Source of the DNA: Clavibacter sp. B3I6
Lineage (GTDB): Bacteria > Actinomycetota > Actinomycetes > Actinomycetales > Microbacteriaceae
Direction: 5' to 3'
DNA length: 64,000 nt
Assembly: GCF_030816895.1 (NCBI RefSeq)
Contig: NZ_JAUSYL010000001.1
Coordinates: 930,001-994,000 of the forward strand
Under the pieces are notes generated by a model. The model was not told where the DNA came from. It was given only the letters and a program-made list of their open reading frames with translations, and searched no databases. Every line of letters begins with the position of its first letter. Position 1 is the first letter of the stretch. Both the position numbers and the translations under genes were made by a program. Below are positions 31,845 through 39,371 of the stretch, piece after piece.

Positions 31845-32467
31845 TCCGCCCGGTCCTCCGGCGCCGCGTCGTCCGCAGCGGCGGCGGCCCCGCCGGTCGT
31901 GCGGAGGTGCGCGCGCTCCCCGTCCCGGTCGAGGATGGTCAGCACCTCCGTGACCCCGCGGTGCGCGCTGATCGCGTGCGGCACCATCGTCGAGAACTCG
32001 GCCGCGTCGCCCGCCTCGACGAGGATCGTCCGCTCCCCCAGCTGCAGGCGCGCGGTCCCCGAGAGCACCGTGAACCAGTCGCGGCCGGGGTGCACGCCCA
32101 GCTGGTCGACGGGGAACGGCCGCGTCGGCGTCATGCGCATCTTCGCGACGAAGACGCCCGATCCGCTCGCCCCGCCGCGCGAGAGGATCCACGTCGTCCG
32201 GCCCGCCTGCTCGTCCCGCTGCGGCCGGATGACCACGTCCGCGTCGTCGCCCGACTCGATGAGCGCGTCGAGCGAGGTCTCGAGGGCCTGCGCGATCGGC
32301 ACCAGCTGGTCGAGGGCGATGCGGCGGTGCCCGGTCTCGATCCGGCTGAGGGTCGACGGGCTGAGGAAGCAACGGGCCGCGAGCACGTCGAGCGACCAGC
32401 CGCGCGCCTCGCGGAGGCTCCGGATGCGCTGGCGGACGAGGGCGTCGAGATCCGTGTCTTGCGTCAT
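31841..32467 (-). CDS. XRE family regulator with C-terminal cupin domain
   Basis: A 208-residue DNA-binding protein. A helix-turn-helix at residues 10-65 (LREARGWSLDVLAARCFLSPSTLSRIE) is joined to a cupin barrel (HPGRDWFTVLSGTARLQLGERTI ... EAGDAAEFSTMVPHAI). TACGCT 13 nt before the ATG indicates a leaderless start at 32467. It is divergent from a methyltransferase gene only 47 bp away, its likely target. It ends on TAG within a CTAG that is also the stop of the opposite gene. Confidence 0.88.
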   Translation of the reverse strand: MTQDTDLDALVRQRIRSLREARGWSLDVLAARCFLSPSTLSRIETGHRRIALDQLVPIAQALETSLDALIESGDDADVVIRPQRDEQAGRTTWILSRGGASGSGVFVAKMRMTPTRPFPVDQLGVHPGRDWFTVLSGTARLQLGERTILVEAGDAAEFSTMVPHAISAHRGVTEVLTILDRDGERAHLRTTGGAAAAADDAAPEDRAD

Positions 32468-32474
32468 GGGCAAG

Positions 32475-32480
32475 AGCGTA
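32475..32480 (-). promoter_or_regulatory. Leaderless -10 element (TACGCT) of the XRE-cupin gene
   Basis: On the minus strand TACGCT starts 13 nt before the ATG at 32467. It leaves only 34 nt to the opposing methyltransferase start, so the two promoters must overlap. Confidence 0.5.
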
Positions 32481-32514
32481 TGCGCGCACAGCAGGGACGC
32501 GCGACCATGGGTGC

Positions 32515-33459
32515 ATGCCGCCACTGCCCGCCCGTCCCCTCGTCCACCCCGACGCCCGCCGCCCCGCGCCGCCCCGCGGCCACGGTCACGGCCACGCGCA
32601 CGGGACCGGTGACGCCCAACCGCACGGCACGGCCGACGCCCCTCTCGCCGCCATGCTCGACCTCGACGCCCGCATCCTGCACCGCCACCAGCTCGAGCTG
32701 ACCACCTGGATCCGCCGCCTCGCCCGCGACACGGCCAGCCGGGTCGTCGTCGACCTCGGCGCGGGGACGGGCACCGGCACGGTCGCGCTCGCGCGGCGGT
32801 TCGACGCCGCCCAGGTCATCGCGGTGGACGCGAGCGCACCCATGCTCGCCCGCGTCGCCGAGCGCGCGGTCGTCGACGGGCTCGCCGGCCGCATCCGCAC
32901 GGTGCGCGCGGACCTCGACGCGGGCTGGCCCGCGCTGCCGCCCGCCGACCTCGTGTGGGCCTCGCTGATGCTGCACGAGGTCGCGGATCCCGCGCGCCTC
33001 CTCGGCCGCGCCCGCGACGGCCTCGCTCCGGGCGGCATCCTGGCCGTCGTCGAGATGGACGGGCCGCCCCGCTTCCTCCCCGACGAGCTCGATCCCGCAC
33101 TCGGGCGCCCGGGCCTGGCGGACCGCCTCGACGACGCGGTCACGCACGGCGGGACCGGCGGCCCGTCGCACCCGGACTGGGCGCCGTGGCTCGAGGCGGC
33201 GGGGCTCGTGGACGTCGAGACGCACACCTGGCGCATCGATCCCGACCCGGCGGATCCGGTCGCCGCGGCCGCGACGCTCCCCTACGCCCGCGCCTGGCTG
33301 TCCCGCGTCCGCGACCGCTCCGCCGACCGCCTCGACGCGGACGACCGCGCGGCGCTCGACGCCCTCCTCGCCCCGGACGGCCCGCACGCCCTCGCCCGGA
33401 TCCCGGACCTGCGCCTCCGCGGCACCCGCACCGCGTACGTGGGCCGGCGCCCGCGCTGA
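32515..33459 (+). CDS. SAM-dependent methyltransferase with His-rich N-terminus
   Basis: A 314-residue class I methyltransferase. SAM-binding motif VVVDLGAGTGTGTVALAR lies near residue 80, with LVWASLMLHEVADP and GGILAVVEMD as later motifs. The N-terminus holds a His-rich segment (GHGHGHAHGTGDAQPHG, about residues 22-38) that could bind metal. Substrate unknown; the fold is close to the UbiE/methyltransferase-11 group. It is controlled most likely by the divergent XRE-cupin gene. No ribosome binding site is seen before the ATG at 32515. Confidence 0.82.
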   Translation: MPPLPARPLVHPDARRPAPPRGHGHGHAHGTGDAQPHGTADAPLAAMLDLDARILHRHQLELTTWIRRLARDTASRVVVDLGAGTGTGTVALARRFDAAQVIAVDASAPMLARVAERAVVDGLAGRIRTVRADLDAGWPALPPADLVWASLMLHEVADPARLLGRARDGLAPGGILAVVEMDGPPRFLPDELDPALGRPGLADRLDDAVTHGGTGGPSHPDWAPWLEAAGLVDVETHTWRIDPDPADPVAAAATLPYARAWLSRVRDRSADRLDADDRAALDALLAPDGPHALARIPDLRLRGTRTAYVGRRPR

Positions 33460-33485
33460 CCGCGCCTCGCGTCATCCGCTGTTCA

Positions 33486-33510
33486 CCGGGCGCGCGCGAC
33501 GTTCGCCCGG
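33486..33510 (+). terminator. Weak GC hairpin after the methyltransferase gene
   Basis: CCGGGCG arms (33486-33492, 33504-33510) with an 11-nt loop, 27 nt after the stop codon. Confidence 0.3.
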
Positions 33511-33550
33511 CGCCGTCGCGCCCGCGCCGCGACCCGGTGATGCTGGGAGC

Positions 33551-34342
33551 GTGACGGACGCCGACCGCACTCCCCCGCCCCTCCGCGGCGGCCGCGTCCG
33601 CGCGGTCGGCGCGCGCCTGGTCGCCGCCCTCCTCCTCGCCGCGTCCGCCGCCCTGCAGGTCGACGCCTCGCTCCAGCGCTGGGTCACGGCGCGGAGCGCG
33701 CTGCCGGTCTCCCGGCGCGACGCGATCGAGTCGCACGAGTTCGACCACGGAACCCCGACCGCGGGCTGGGTGCCGATCGGCGACGCCGCGGAGCGACACG
33801 GGGTCGGCATGATCCTGCTGGCCCTCGCCGTGGTGGCGCTCGCGGTCGCCGTGGGCGCGGGCGGATGGACGGGCGCGCTCGTGACGCTGGCCGTGGCCGG
33901 GCCCTTCGCCCTCGCGGGGGCCCACGCACTGCGGTCGGGGCTCGCGGGCGCGCCCTCGCCCCTCGCCGGGGTGCTGCTCCTCCCCGCGCTCCTCGGCCTC
34001 GCGGGGCTGGTGGCGGTCGCCGTCATCCGGCCGGGCCGGGCGCACGCCTCCCTCCTCGACGCCGTCGCGCTCGTGCTCCTGACCGCGCCCGCGCTGCCCG
34101 GCTACCTATTCGCGGCCTTCCTCATCGCGCCCCTGATCCACGGGGACACCTCCTACGACACGACGCCGTGGACGGAGACGGTCATCGGCGCCGAGGTCGG
34201 CCTCGGGGCCCTCGTGCTGCTCGTCGCCGCCGCCGCGGCCGCCCTGTCCCGCGGCGCGGCGCGTCCGCGGATGCATCGCCGATCCGCCCGCGGTGGGGCC
34301 CGCGGCGCCGCCGACCCCCTACCGTTGGAGGATGAGCACTGA
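33551..34342 (+). CDS. Hypothetical membrane protein
   Basis: A 263-residue protein with about six hydrophobic segments. Between the first and second is a soluble loop with ESHEFDHGTPTAGWVPIGDAA. No known family recognised. The GTG at 33551 is chosen because an N-terminal Arg-rich leader and first membrane segment follow at once. Its last 11 bases overlap the helicase gene, but the helicase has its own promoter inside this gene's end. Confidence 0.7.
   Translation: MTDADRTPPPLRGGRVRAVGARLVAALLLAASAALQVDASLQRWVTARSALPVSRRDAIESHEFDHGTPTAGWVPIGDAAERHGVGMILLALAVVALAVAVGAGGWTGALVTLAVAGPFALAGAHALRSGLAGAPSPLAGVLLLPALLGLAGLVAVAVIRPGRAHASLLDAVALVLLTAPALPGYLFAAFLIAPLIHGDTSYDTTPWTETVIGAEVGLGALVLLVAAAAAALSRGAARPRMHRRSARGGARGAADPLPLEDEH
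34320..34325 (+). promoter_or_regulatory. Leaderless -10 element (TACCGT) of the DEAD-box helicase
   Basis: TACCGT starts 12 nt before the ATG at 34332 and lies inside the end of the preceding gene. The GGAGG directly before the ATG is too close to act as a ribosome binding site, which fits leaderless translation. Confidence 0.55.
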
Positions 34343-36092
34343 CGACACCGCATCCACCCCCGACGCGGACGCCGCCCCCCGCACGACCTTCAGCGACCTC
34401 GGCCTCTCCGACCAGGTCCTCAAGGCCCTCAAGGACGTGGGCTACGAGACGCCCTCCGCGATCCAGGCGGCCACCATCCCCTCCCTCCTCTCCGGCCGCG
34501 ACGTCCTCGGCGTCGCCCAGACCGGCACCGGCAAGACGGCCGCGTTCGCGCTGCCGATCCTCAGCAACCTCGACGTGTCGCAGAAGACGCCGCAGGCCCT
34601 CGTGCTCGCGCCCACCCGCGAGCTCGCGCTCCAGGTGTGCGAGGCGTTCGAGCGCTACGCGTCCGGCATGCGCGGCGTGCACGTGCTCCCCGTCTACGGC
34701 GGCCAGGGCTACGGCGTGCAGCTGTCGGCCCTCCGCCGCGGCGTGCACGTGGTCGTCGGCACCCCCGGCCGCATCATGGACCACCTCGACAAGGGCACCC
34801 TCGACCTGTCGCAGCTGAAGTTCCTCGTGCTCGACGAGGCCGACGAGATGCTCAAGATGGGCTTCGCGGAGGACGTGGAGACGATCCTCGCGGACACCCC
34901 GAAGTCGAAGCAGATCGCGCTGTTCTCGGCCACGATGCCGGCGCAGATCCGCCGCATCTCGGGCAAGTACCTGCAGGACCCCGAGGAGATCACGGTCAAG
35001 AACAAGACCACGACCTCCGCGAACACCTCGCAGCGCTACCTCATGGTGTCGTACCCGCAGAAGGTCGACGCCCTCACGCGCATCCTCGAGACCGAGAACT
35101 TCGAGGGGATGATCGTGTTCGTCCGCACGAAGAACGAGACCGAGACGCTCGCCGAGAAGCTGCGGGCCCGCGGGTACGCGGCGGCGGCCATCTCGGGCGA
35201 CGTCGCGCAGGCGCAGCGCGAGCGCACGGTCGAGCAGCTGAAGTCCGGCAAGCTCGACATCCTCGTCGCCACCGACGTCGCGGCCCGCGGCCTCGACGTG
35301 GAGCGCATCAGCCACGTCGTCAACTACGACATCCCCATCGACACCGAGTCGTACGTGCACCGCATCGGCCGCACGGGTCGCGCGGGACGCAGCGGCGCGG
35401 CGATCAGCTTCGTCACGCCCCGCGAGCGCCGCCTCCTCACCGCCATCGAGAAGGCCACGCGCCAGCCGCTCACCGAGATGCGCATGCCGAGCGCGGAGGA
35501 CGTCAACGTCACGCGCCTCACCCGCTTCGACGACGCCATCACCCAGGCGCTCCAGGACCGCGAGCGCCTCGATGCGTTCCGCGACATCGTGGGCCACTAC
35601 GTCAACCACCACGACGTCGTCGAGTCCGACGTGGCCGCCGCGCTCGCCATCGTCGCGCAGGGCGACACCCCGCTCCTCCTCTCGGCGGACGACCTCCGCC
35701 CGCCGCGCGTCGAGCGCGAGCGCCGGGACGACCGTCCGGGACGCGACGGCGACGACCGCGGCGAGCGCCGGGCCCGTCCCGCGCGCGGCAGCGGCAACAT
35801 GGCGACGTACCGCATCGACGTCGGCCGCCGTCACCGCGTGGAGCCCCGCCAGATCGTGGGCGCGCTCGCCAACGAGGGCGGCTTCAGCCGCGAGGACTTC
35901 GGCCACATCGACATCCGCCCGGACTTCTCGCTCGTCGAGCTGCCCGCCGGCCTCGACCAGGACAAGCTCGACCGCCTGTCGGGCACGCAGATCAACGGCC
36001 GGCCGATCGACATCCGCCCCGACCGCGGCGGTCCCCGTGCCGCCGAGCGCGGCGCCGCCCCCGAGCGCCGGGGACGCAAGCCCCGCGACTGA
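34332..36092 (+). CDS. deaD: DEAD-box ATP-dependent RNA helicase, DeaD/CsdA type
   Basis: A 586-residue cytoplasmic helicase. Q motif (FSDLGLSDQVLKALKDVGYE), motif I AQTGTGKT, motif II VLDEADEM, motif III LFSATMP, motif VI HRIGRTGRAGRSG are all present. The C-terminus holds a DbpA-type RNA-binding domain (ATYRIDVGRRHRVEPRQIVGA) preceded by an Arg/Asp-rich linker. It unwinds RNA in ribosome assembly, mRNA decay and cold adaptation. Leaderless start at 34332. A strong terminator follows. Confidence 0.93.
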   Translation: MSTDDTASTPDADAAPRTTFSDLGLSDQVLKALKDVGYETPSAIQAATIPSLLSGRDVLGVAQTGTGKTAAFALPILSNLDVSQKTPQALVLAPTRELALQVCEAFERYASGMRGVHVLPVYGGQGYGVQLSALRRGVHVVVGTPGRIMDHLDKGTLDLSQLKFLVLDEADEMLKMGFAEDVETILADTPKSKQIALFSATMPAQIRRISGKYLQDPEEITVKNKTTTSANTSQRYLMVSYPQKVDALTRILETENFEGMIVFVRTKNETETLAEKLRARGYAAAAISGDVAQAQRERTVEQLKSGKLDILVATDVAARGLDVERISHVVNYDIPIDTESYVHRIGRTGRAGRSGAAISFVTPRERRLLTAIEKATRQPLTEMRMPSAEDVNVTRLTRFDDAITQALQDRERLDAFRDIVGHYVNHHDVVESDVAAALAIVAQGDTPLLLSADDLRPPRVERERRDDRPGRDGDDRGERRARPARGSGNMATYRIDVGRRHRVEPRQIVGALANEGGFSREDFGHIDIRPDFSLVELPAGLDQDKLDRLSGTQINGRPIDIRPDRGGPRAAERGAAPERRGRKPRD

Positions 36093-36109
36093 TCCGCGTC
36101 CGCGCCCTC

Positions 36110-36145
36110 GACGGCCCGTCCCCATGCACGTGGGGACGGGCCGTC
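36110..36145 (+). terminator. Rho-independent-type terminator after the helicase gene
   Basis: Perfect 15-bp arms (36110-36124, 36131-36145) with a 6-nt loop, 18 nt after the stop codon. The T-tract is missing (GTCGC follows). Confidence 0.82.
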
Positions 36146-36175
36146 GTCGCGTCCGGGGCGGCCCTGCCCCGCCGA

Positions 36176-36181
36176 TAGCGT
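36176..36181 (+). promoter_or_regulatory. Leaderless -10 element (TAGCGT)
   Basis: TAGCGT begins 12 nt before the ATG at 36188 of the acetyltransferase gene. Confidence 0.55.
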
Positions 36182-36187
36182 GGCCCG

Positions 36188-36754
36188 ATGGATCCCGTCA
36201 CCCTTCGCACCGCGCGCCTGACGCTCCGCCCGCCCGTGCCCGGCGACGTCGACGCGATCGCGGCCGCCTGCCAGGACCCGGCGATCCAGCGCTACGTGCC
36301 CGTCCCCGTGCCGTACACCCGTGATGACGCCGACTCCTACGTGGCGGACTTCTGCGCGGACGGCTGGGCGTCCGGCGAGCGCCTCACCTGGGCCGCGGTC
36401 GAGGGAGGGCGGCCCGTCGGCACGGTCGGCCTGCACGCCATCGCGGACGGCGCCGCGGAGATCGGGTACTGGCTCGCTCCCGGTGCGCGCGGCCGCGGGA
36501 TCATGCGCGAGGCGGCCGCGGCGGTCGTCGACCACGCATTCGACACCGGATCCGGCCTCGGCCTCGCCCGCATCGGCTGGCGCGCCTACGCCGGCAACAC
36601 CGGATCCGCCGCCGTCGCCCGCGCCCTCGGCTTCCGCTTCGAGGGCGTCGCCCGGCTCGGGGCGCTCGGCCGCGACGGCCGCGAGGACGACTGGCTCGCT
36701 GCCCTCCTCGCGACGGACGACCGCGCCCCGCGGCCGTGGGCGGTGCTCCGGTGA
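36188..36754 (+). CDS. GNAT family N-acetyltransferase, RimJ/RimL-like
   Basis: A 188-residue acetyl-CoA-dependent transferase. LRTARLTLRPPVPGDVDAIA at the N-terminus and GYWLAPGARGRGIMREAAAA (the pyrophosphate-binding motif A) in the middle, followed by AYAGNTGSAAVARALGFRFEG (motif B), define the RimJ/RimL branch. The substrate could be a protein N-terminus or a small molecule. Leaderless start, between a terminator and the convergent SDR gene. Confidence 0.88.
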   Translation: MDPVTLRTARLTLRPPVPGDVDAIAAACQDPAIQRYVPVPVPYTRDDADSYVADFCADGWASGERLTWAAVEGGRPVGTVGLHAIADGAAEIGYWLAPGARGRGIMREAAAAVVDHAFDTGSGLGLARIGWRAYAGNTGSAAVARALGFRFEGVARLGALGRDGREDDWLAALLATDDRAPRPWAVLR

Positions 36755-36767
36755 GCGGCGACTCGGG

Positions 36768-37508
36768 TCAGCGTCCCGGCAGCATCGACAGCGCGGCCGT
36801 GCGCCGCTGCAGGAGCTCGGCGTACGTGCCGTCGCGCTCGGCGTGCCGGAGGTGGCGCGCGGCCTCCACCACGATCTCGCGCGGCGCGGGCTCGGTCGTG
36901 AGGAGGCTGACCACCTCGTCGAGGTAGGCGTCGAGCGGGAGCGCGGCCGGGTTCACCCGCTCCTGCCCGCTCGTCGCCACCGCCGGCGGGATCAGCTCGG
37001 TGACCCCGACGCCCGTCCCCGCGAGCTGCGCCCGGAGCGCCTCGGTGTACGCATGGACGCCGGCCTTCGACGCCCCGTAGGACGGCATGGGCGGGAACGG
37101 CAGGAAGGCGATGCCCGAGGACACGGTGATGACGTCCCCGTCGCCGCGACCGACCAGGTGCGGGGTGAACGCGTCGATCACGCGGATCGTGCCGAGGAGG
37201 TTCACCTGCATCGTCGTCTCCGTGGCGGCGAAGTGGGCGGGGTCGCGGAGGTCCTCCATGAGGAGCACGCCCGCCATCGTCACCACGAGGTCGAGGTCGG
37301 GATGCGCCGCGATGACCTCGTCCCGGGCGCGGAGGACGGAGTCCGGGTCCGTCACGTCGATGCGCACCGAGGCGAGTCCCTCCACCACCCCCGCCGTGCG
37401 TCCGCCGACGATCACGGTGCTGCCGGCGGCGGCGAGGCGGCGGGCGAGGCCGAGCCCGATGCCCGTGGTACCGCCGACGATGAGGGCGGTGCGGTGCGCG
37501 ATGTCCAT
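36768..37508 (-). CDS. Classical short-chain dehydrogenase/reductase
   Basis: A 246-residue cytosolic oxidoreductase. Cofactor motif VGGTTGIGLGLARRL at the N-terminus, TMAGVL corresponding to the NAG motif, catalytic Ser in ITVSSGIAF and the YGASK (Tyr-x3-Lys) pair. It resembles DltE/YkvO-type SDRs. RBS GGGAGA before the ATG at 37508. It is divergent from an XRE regulator gene 132 bp away, which probably controls it, an arrangement common in actinobacteria. Confidence 0.9.
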   Translation of the reverse strand: MDIAHRTALIVGGTTGIGLGLARRLAAAGSTVIVGGRTAGVVEGLASVRIDVTDPDSVLRARDEVIAAHPDLDLVVTMAGVLLMEDLRDPAHFAATETTMQVNLLGTIRVIDAFTPHLVGRGDGDVITVSSGIAFLPFPPMPSYGASKAGVHAYTEALRAQLAGTGVGVTELIPPAVATSGQERVNPAALPLDAYLDEVVSLLTTEPAPREIVVEAARHLRHAERDGTYAELLQRRTAALSMLPGR

Positions 37509-37627
37509 GGTGTCTCCCTGGTGTCCGGTGATGGGTGCGAGTCGAGGATCGCGTGCTGCCCGCGGCACGGGCAGGTCCCCCGTGATCCGGGGTGCGGCGG
37601 GGCCCCTCTCCCGTGCTCGGCTCGGGA

Positions 37628-37633
37628 TAGCGT
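37628..37633 (+). promoter_or_regulatory. Leaderless -10 element (TAGCGT)
   Basis: TAGCGT begins 13 nt before the ATG at 37641 and is followed by CGAGGC, the same 12-base block as at 28766. Confidence 0.55.
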
Positions 37634-37640
37634 CGAGGCC

Positions 37641-38519
37641 ATGGATCCGACGACGAGGGACGACGGCGCGGGGAACCGCCTCGGCGAGTACCTCCGAGCG
37701 CGCCGCGGCCTCGTGTCCCCGGACAGCGTCGGCATGCCCGCGGGCGCGCGGCGGCGCGTTCCCGGCCTCCGGAGGGAGGAGGTCGCGATGCTCGCCGGCA
37801 TCAGCCCCGACTACTACCTCCGACTCGAGCGCGGGCGCGACCGGCACCCGTCGGCGCAGGTCCTCACCGCCCTCGCGCGCGTCCTCCAGCTCGACGAGGT
37901 CGAGGCCGCGTACCTCGCCGAGCTGGCGGTGCCCCCGGCGCGCAACCGCCGCGTCCGCCGCACGGAGCACGTGCCCGCGCGACTGCACCACCTCCTGGCC
38001 GCGCTCGACGTGCCGGCCTTCGTCGAGGGCCGTGCGTTCGACGTGCTGGCCGCGAACCCCCTCGCCGTCGCCTTCTCGCCCCGGCTGCGCATCGGCGAGA
38101 ACCGGCTGCGGTCGCTCCTGCTGGATCCCGAGGAGCGCGCCTTCCACGACGACTGGGAGGGCGCCGTGGCGGGCTTCGTCGCGATGGCCCGCCGCTCCCT
38201 GGGTGATGACGTGACGGATCCGCGCGCGGTCGAGCTGGTGGGCGAGCTGTCACTCGCGAGCGCCCGCTTCCGCACCCTCTGGGCCCGGCAGGACGTGCGG
38301 GACGTGGTGGGCGGGACCACCACCGTCCATCATCCGGCCGTCGGCACGATGCGGCTGCATCGCGAGAAGCTGCCGGTCGAGGACGTGGTGCTCGTCGCCT
38401 ACTACGCGGACGCCGGCAGCGAGGACGCCGACCGCCTGCGCCTGCTCGGCGCGCTGGCGCGGACCTCGGAGGACCAGGCGGACGCCGCACGGCACGCGGA
38501 GACGCCGCACCGGGCGTGA
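37641..38519 (+). CDS. XRE family regulator with MmyB-like ligand-binding domain
   Basis: A 292-residue regulator. The N-terminal helix-turn-helix includes RRRVPGLRREEVAMLAGISPDYYLRLERGRD, the diagnostic motif of this family. The C-terminal about 180 residues form the MmyB-like PAS-type domain (AFDVLAANPLAVAF ... HHPAVGTMRLHREKLPV), thought to bind fatty acids or other small ligands. Leaderless start at 37641. Divergent SDR gene is the likely target. Confidence 0.92.
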   Translation: MDPTTRDDGAGNRLGEYLRARRGLVSPDSVGMPAGARRRVPGLRREEVAMLAGISPDYYLRLERGRDRHPSAQVLTALARVLQLDEVEAAYLAELAVPPARNRRVRRTEHVPARLHHLLAALDVPAFVEGRAFDVLAANPLAVAFSPRLRIGENRLRSLLLDPEERAFHDDWEGAVAGFVAMARRSLGDDVTDPRAVELVGELSLASARFRTLWARQDVRDVVGGTTTVHHPAVGTMRLHREKLPVEDVVLVAYYADAGSEDADRLRLLGALARTSEDQADAARHAETPHRA

Positions 38520-38556
38520 GCCAGCCGGTCGGCGAGGGCCGACCCCCGCGGTCCGC

Positions 38557-39291
38557 CTAGGCGAGCCCGGCCTGCAGCCGCAGGCCTGCCAGGAGCAGGT
38601 CGAGTCCGGAGCGGAAGACGTCGAGGTCGTCGTGCGTGGCCATCTCGTCGGCGGCGTGGTGCGCGAAGGGGAACTCCTCCGGGTCGAGGGCGCGCCAGCG
38701 GTCGGCGTACATGCCCAGGAACTCCGACCGGTCCAGCCCGCTCTCCAGGAACTCCCGCGGCGGCGGCTCCACCAGGTCGGCGGCGACCCCGACGACGTAG
38801 CTGATGATCGAGGACACGGCGTGGAACCGCTGTCGGGGGCTCAGGTCCAACCCCATGAGCTGCTGCCCGAGGCGCTCGTACATCGCCATGGAGTTGGGCT
38901 GCAGCCCGTTGTTGCGGAGCATGTACTGGCCGAACCACGGCCGACGGACGAACTCGTCGAAGAGCGCCAGGGCCACGGCGCGCACGTTGTCCACCGGGTC
39001 GGGCCCGTGGGTGAGGGGCTCGCTCTCGGCGAGGACCCGGCCCATGACCTCCTCGGTGGCGCGCTCGAGCAGCTCGTCGCGGCTCGCCACGTACCAGTAG
39101 ATGCTCGCCACCCCGCCGCCGAGGCGCGCCGCGAGCGCGCGGAAGGTCAGCCCCCGCTCCCCCGACTCGTCGAGGATCGCGATGGCCTCCCCCAGCACCG
39201 TGTCGAGCGAGTGCGACGCCCGCTGGCGACCGCGGGCGCGGGCGGGCGGCGTCGAGGAGGCCACGGGCTTCGTCGGGTGATCGGCAGGCAT
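38557..39291 (-). CDS. TetR family transcriptional regulator
   Basis: A 244-residue repressor. The HTH follows a basic leader (SLDTVLGEAIAILDESGERGLTFRALAARLGGGVASIYWYVASRDEL) and the C-terminal domain resembles TetR_C-type sensors. I chose the ATG at 39291 because a TAAGAT -10 element lies 13 nt before it (39304-39299, minus strand); the ATG at 39300 lies inside that hexamer and would not be transcribed. Three operator copies lie between it and the divergent DHA2 transporter, so it is very likely the drug-responsive repressor of both. Confidence 0.9.
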   Translation of the reverse strand: MPADHPTKPVASSTPPARARGRQRASHSLDTVLGEAIAILDESGERGLTFRALAARLGGGVASIYWYVASRDELLERATEEVMGRVLAESEPLTHGPDPVDNVRAVALALFDEFVRRPWFGQYMLRNNGLQPNSMAMYERLGQQLMGLDLSPRQRFHAVSSIISYVVGVAADLVEPPPREFLESGLDRSEFLGMYADRWRALDPEEFPFAHHAADEMATHDDLDVFRSGLDLLLAGLRLQAGLA

Positions 39292-39305
39292 GCCTTGCAT
39301 CTTAC

Positions 39306-39357
39306 CGAACGACGTTCCATACTGTCGAACGCCGTCCGATACTCGTACGGCGTTCGA
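39306..39357. promoter_or_regulatory. Three tandem TetR-type operators
   Basis: Three 15-bp imperfect palindromes of the form YCGNACG-N-CGTNCNR: 39306-39320, 39325-39339 and 39343-39357, spaced 19 and 18 bp. The second and third together also make a perfect 11-bp inverted repeat (39325-39335 with 39347-39357). They fill the 80-bp divergent region and abut the TAAGAT -10 of the tetR gene and TACTGT (39320-39325) of the transporter gene. Confidence 0.75.
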
Positions 39358-39371
39358 TAGAGAGGTCCACG

